64,000 nucleotides of DNA from Desulfobacter sp. (GTDB taxonomy: Bacteria; Desulfobacterota; Desulfobacteria; Desulfobacterales; Desulfobacteraceae). The notes beneath the pieces were generated by a model. That model worked only from the letters and a program-made list of their open reading frames with translations, searched no databases and was not told where the DNA came from. The DNA is taken from positions 2,101,501-2,165,500 of the forward strand of contig CP054838.1 of NCBI GenBank assembly GCA_028768545.1, read 5' to 3'. Shown in pieces: positions 62,033 through 64,000 of the stretch. The translations under genes and the position numbers were made by a program. How positions within the stretch are numbered: position 1 is the stretch's first letter; each line of letters starts with the position of its first letter.

Positions 62033-62953
62033 TTAGCCAAAGGTTTTTTCCAGATCAGGAACGATCTGTTTTTTACGGCTCATGATGCCGGGGAGCCAGC
62101 ATTTGGAGTCGGCAATTTTGGCACCAAAGGTTTTTTCCACAACAGCTTCATCGTCGGATGCGATGAGCAGCTCAGTGCCCTCTTTCATGATGTCGGTGAG
62201 CATGAGCAGGACGGTGTGATGGCCTTTTTCAGCCTTAAGATCACGGATATCTTTTTCAAGATCTGCCTTGATGCCGTCAACAATGGACAGATCAACCAGT
62301 TCAAGCTGGCCGCAGCCAACGCCGTTTCCGCTCATGTTAAAGTCTTTATAGTCACGGAGAACCAGTTCGCGGATGGGCGTGCCTTCCACGGCTGATTTAA
62401 CCTTGAACATTTCAATGCCCAGAGTTTCCAGATCGCTTTCACCGCAGATTTCAGACAGTTCGGCACAGACTTTTTTGTCAGAATCCGTGCAGGTGGCAGA
62501 CTTGAAGATTACCGTATCAGACAGAATGGCGCAAAGCATTGCACCGGCAATCCCCTTGGGGATTTCAACATCAAAGTATTTATACATGGATGCAATGACG
62601 GTGCAGGTACAGCCTACAGGCCAGATCCAGCATTCCAGGGGCTGTCCTGTGGTGACATCGCCCAATTTATGATGGTCCACAATACCCAGGATATTTGCAT
62701 CAGCCAAATCGTCAGGGCTTTGGGCCAGGTCTGAATGATCCACAAGATATACATCTTTGCCGGCAAAACTGGTGATGACTTCAGGGGCTGCCAGGCCAAA
62801 TTTGTCCAGAACAAATTTGGACTCAGGGTTCAGCTGACCCTGAATGGCCGGTGCAATATCTTCACCAAGTGATTTTTTAAGGTCGGCCAGCGCAATGGCG
62901 GCAACCACGGAATCGGTATCTGGGTTCTTGTGACCAAATACAAGAGTTGACAT
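62033..62953 (-). CDS. ppaC: Manganese-dependent inorganic pyrophosphatase (family II)
   Basis: A 306-residue DHH-family enzyme hydrolysing pyrophosphate. Metal-binding motifs: VFGHKNPDTDSVVAA (H-x-N-x-D-x-D), VYLVDHSDLAQS, GIVDHHKLGD (DHH motif) and the C-terminal MSRKKQIVP (SRKKQ, substrate binding). Such pyrophosphatases are the family II type common in anaerobes. It converges on the kinase gene and has no operon partner. Confidence 0.95.
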   Translation of the reverse strand: MSTLVFGHKNPDTDSVVAAIALADLKKSLGEDIAPAIQGQLNPESKFVLDKFGLAAPEVITSFAGKDVYLVDHSDLAQSPDDLADANILGIVDHHKLGDVTTGQPLECWIWPVGCTCTVIASMYKYFDVEIPKGIAGAMLCAILSDTVIFKSATCTDSDKKVCAELSEICGESDLETLGIEMFKVKSAVEGTPIRELVLRDYKDFNMSGNGVGCGQLELVDLSIVDGIKADLEKDIRDLKAEKGHHTVLLMLTDIMKEGTELLIASDDEAVVEKTFGAKIADSKCWLPGIMSRKKQIVPDLEKTFG

Positions 62954-63138
62954 AAAACCTCCTAATCGTTTTCATCTTGTTTATACTATAAGGATGATGC
63001 CACACACGGCAATCACCAAAAATTCATTACATAAAATTTCAACTGTTTCTTATAGAATTAATTGAGCATAACCTCAAGCAAAATTTCAAAAATTGGGCAT
63101 CTGTTTTGGCATATAAATGAGCATGCCCGTTCAAATGG

Positions 63139-64000
63139 CTATGGCGTATCTTGGACGCTCATGCAGATCTTGCACTCTGAGCAGGGTTTCATGGGGCAGG
63201 AGAGAGAGTTTTTTTCTTCCCGGCTTCTGAGAAATTCCTTGAATAAAAATTTATCTGAGACCTTATGGGCTAGGATATCCCAGGGAAGGGAAGGGGGAAA
63301 ATCTGTATCCGATGGAAGGGGTTTGGACGTTAGAACCACACGGTCGCAATATGATTTTTCCATTTTCATGGTCCGGGTCCATCCGTGTTCCATTGCAAGT
63401 TCAATAAGTCGTGCAGCCCGCTGATCGCCCAGGGAGAGCAGGGCATGGACCCTTGCCTGGCGAAGGGATTCAAAGTTTAATACCAGGTTGCCGACTTTTT
63501 TTAACCCTTGGCGGATAATGGATACCCGGGCTTTGAGTTCTGCAAGATCTTCCATGGCAGACCATTGAAACGGGGTGCAGGGTTTGGGGATAAATGGGTT
63601 GATGCTCAGGGTAATGGTGCCGATTTTTTTCTTTTTTCTTGAGGCCTCCAAAAATACGGCCTTGATTCCAAGGGTCAAATCCACGATGGCCTGGACATCT
63701 TTTCTTGTCTCAAAGGGCAGGCCAATCATGAAATAGAGGCGCAGGTTGAAAATGCCTTTGTCCACAAGGGCCTTGGCAGCAGATAAAATCTGTTTCTGGT
63801 TTAGTTTTTTATTGATGATATTGCGCATTCGCTGGGATCCTGCTTCCGGGGCGATGGTGGCGGTTTTTACCTTGGAGTCGGCCAGGATGGTGATGATTTT
63901 ATCGTCGAGCTTGTCAGCCCGTAAAGAGGAAAAAGAAAGACCCAGCCCTTTGTTCCTTCCATACTGGCAAATTTTGTGGATATCCGGGTGATCCAGAATC
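63139..64000 (-). CDS. B12-binding-domain radical SAM protein (TIGR03960-like), N-terminus cut by window edge
   Basis: The minus-strand frame is open from the window edge to a stop at 63139 (287 residues seen). It shows TIAPEAGSQRMRNIINKKLN and GIFNLRLYFMIGLPFETRKDV, the post-cluster barrel strands of radical SAM/B12 proteins, NPFIPKPCTPFQW and a C-terminal CSECKIC motif. The radical SAM CxxxCxxC and the B12 domain would lie beyond the window. This group is usually found fused or next to TIGR03936 and is of unknown function. The ATG at 63828 is internal, not the start. Confidence 0.75.
   Translation of the reverse strand, partial: ILDHPDIHKICQYGRNKGLGLSFSSLRADKLDDKIITILADSKVKTATIAPEAGSQRMRNIINKKLNQKQILSAAKALVDKGIFNLRLYFMIGLPFETRKDVQAIVDLTLGIKAVFLEASRKKKKIGTITLSINPFIPKPCTPFQWSAMEDLAELKARVSIIRQGLKKVGNLVLNFESLRQARVHALLSLGDQRAARLIELAMEHGWTRTMKMEKSYCDRVVLTSKPLPSDTDFPPSLPWDILAHKVSDKFLFKEFLRSREEKNSLSCPMKPCSECKICMSVQDTP

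Noticed and set aside
1..64000. CRISPR array, rRNA operon, or selA/selB/selC/selD genes
   Set aside because: None was seen; no regularly spaced repeats occur, and the only RNA gene recognised is tRNA-Gln. The Sec machinery must lie outside the window.

Overview
The window reads as chromosome of an anaerobic, sulfate-reducer-like deltaproteobacterium (Desulfobacterota, Desulfobacteraceae type; gene content and the wealth of UGA-Sec genes most resemble the Desulfobacterium autotrophicum group). No sulfate-reduction gene (dsr, apr, sat, qmo) lies in the window, so that lifestyle is inferred. The assignment rests on the complete bacterial CO dehydrogenase/acetyl-CoA synthase operon, selenocysteine-dependent Hdr/Mvh/formate dehydrogenase genes, a tungstate importer and a deltaproteobacterial housekeeping block (prs-rplY-pth-carD-rluD).

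Layout. 1-10.5 kb: a cut-off ABM-domain gene, an intact IS4-family element, then housekeeping and C1-unrelated genes (HAD phosphatase; a leftward trmJ-dtd-PHP-radical SAM run; an FrhB-family Fe-S flavoprotein; cold-shock protein; SAM methyltransferase; DUF3524 tRNA-queuosine mannosyltransferase-like). 10.7-22.1 kb: one rightward operon coding an Hdr-Mvh-Fdh electron-transfer machine with six in-frame UGA codons: HdrC-HdrB fusion, one-piece HdrA (Sec), MvhD (Sec), split HdrA N half (Sec) and C half, second MvhD (two Sec), FdhB-like protein, FdhA (Sec). Each UGA is followed by a SECIS-like hairpin. 22.2-29.1 kb: prs (frameshifted near its end), NifU-like protein, tungstate transporter wtpABC, a degenerate NlpC/P60-like lipoprotein-type gene, epd/gapdh. 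29.1-38.7 kb: leftward acsD-cooS-acsB-acsC-acsE-orf98-cooC, the carbonyl branch of the Wood-Ljungdahl pathway. 39.3-44.5 kb, divergent from it: fhs, folD and a fused ADP-forming acetyl-CoA synthetase. 44.5-51.7 kb: DUF1844, ispE, tRNA-Gln, prs, rplY, pth, an ISL3 insertion, carD, rluD, AlaX-like. 51.9-61.9 kb: a second, NuoG-like FdhA with Sec, an IS256 and an ISAs1 element, a structured palindromic element, an RnfB-GltD fusion and a twice-frameshifted hybrid histidine kinase. 62-64 kb: Mn-dependent pyrophosphatase and a cut-off B12-radical SAM protein.

How it fits together: formate dehydrogenases (tungsten or molybdenum plus Sec) interconvert CO2 and formate; fhs and folD carry formate to methylene-THF (no metF is seen here); acsE, the corrinoid protein acsCD, cooS and acsB complete acetyl-CoA synthesis or, in reverse, acetate oxidation; the ADP-forming synthetase links acetyl-CoA to acetate and ATP. 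The Hdr-Mvh modules and the RnfB fusion are the likely electron-bifurcating and ferredoxin-linked partners. Seven UGA-Sec codons in 64 kb imply a selenocysteine machinery encoded elsewhere, as no selA/B/C/D was seen.
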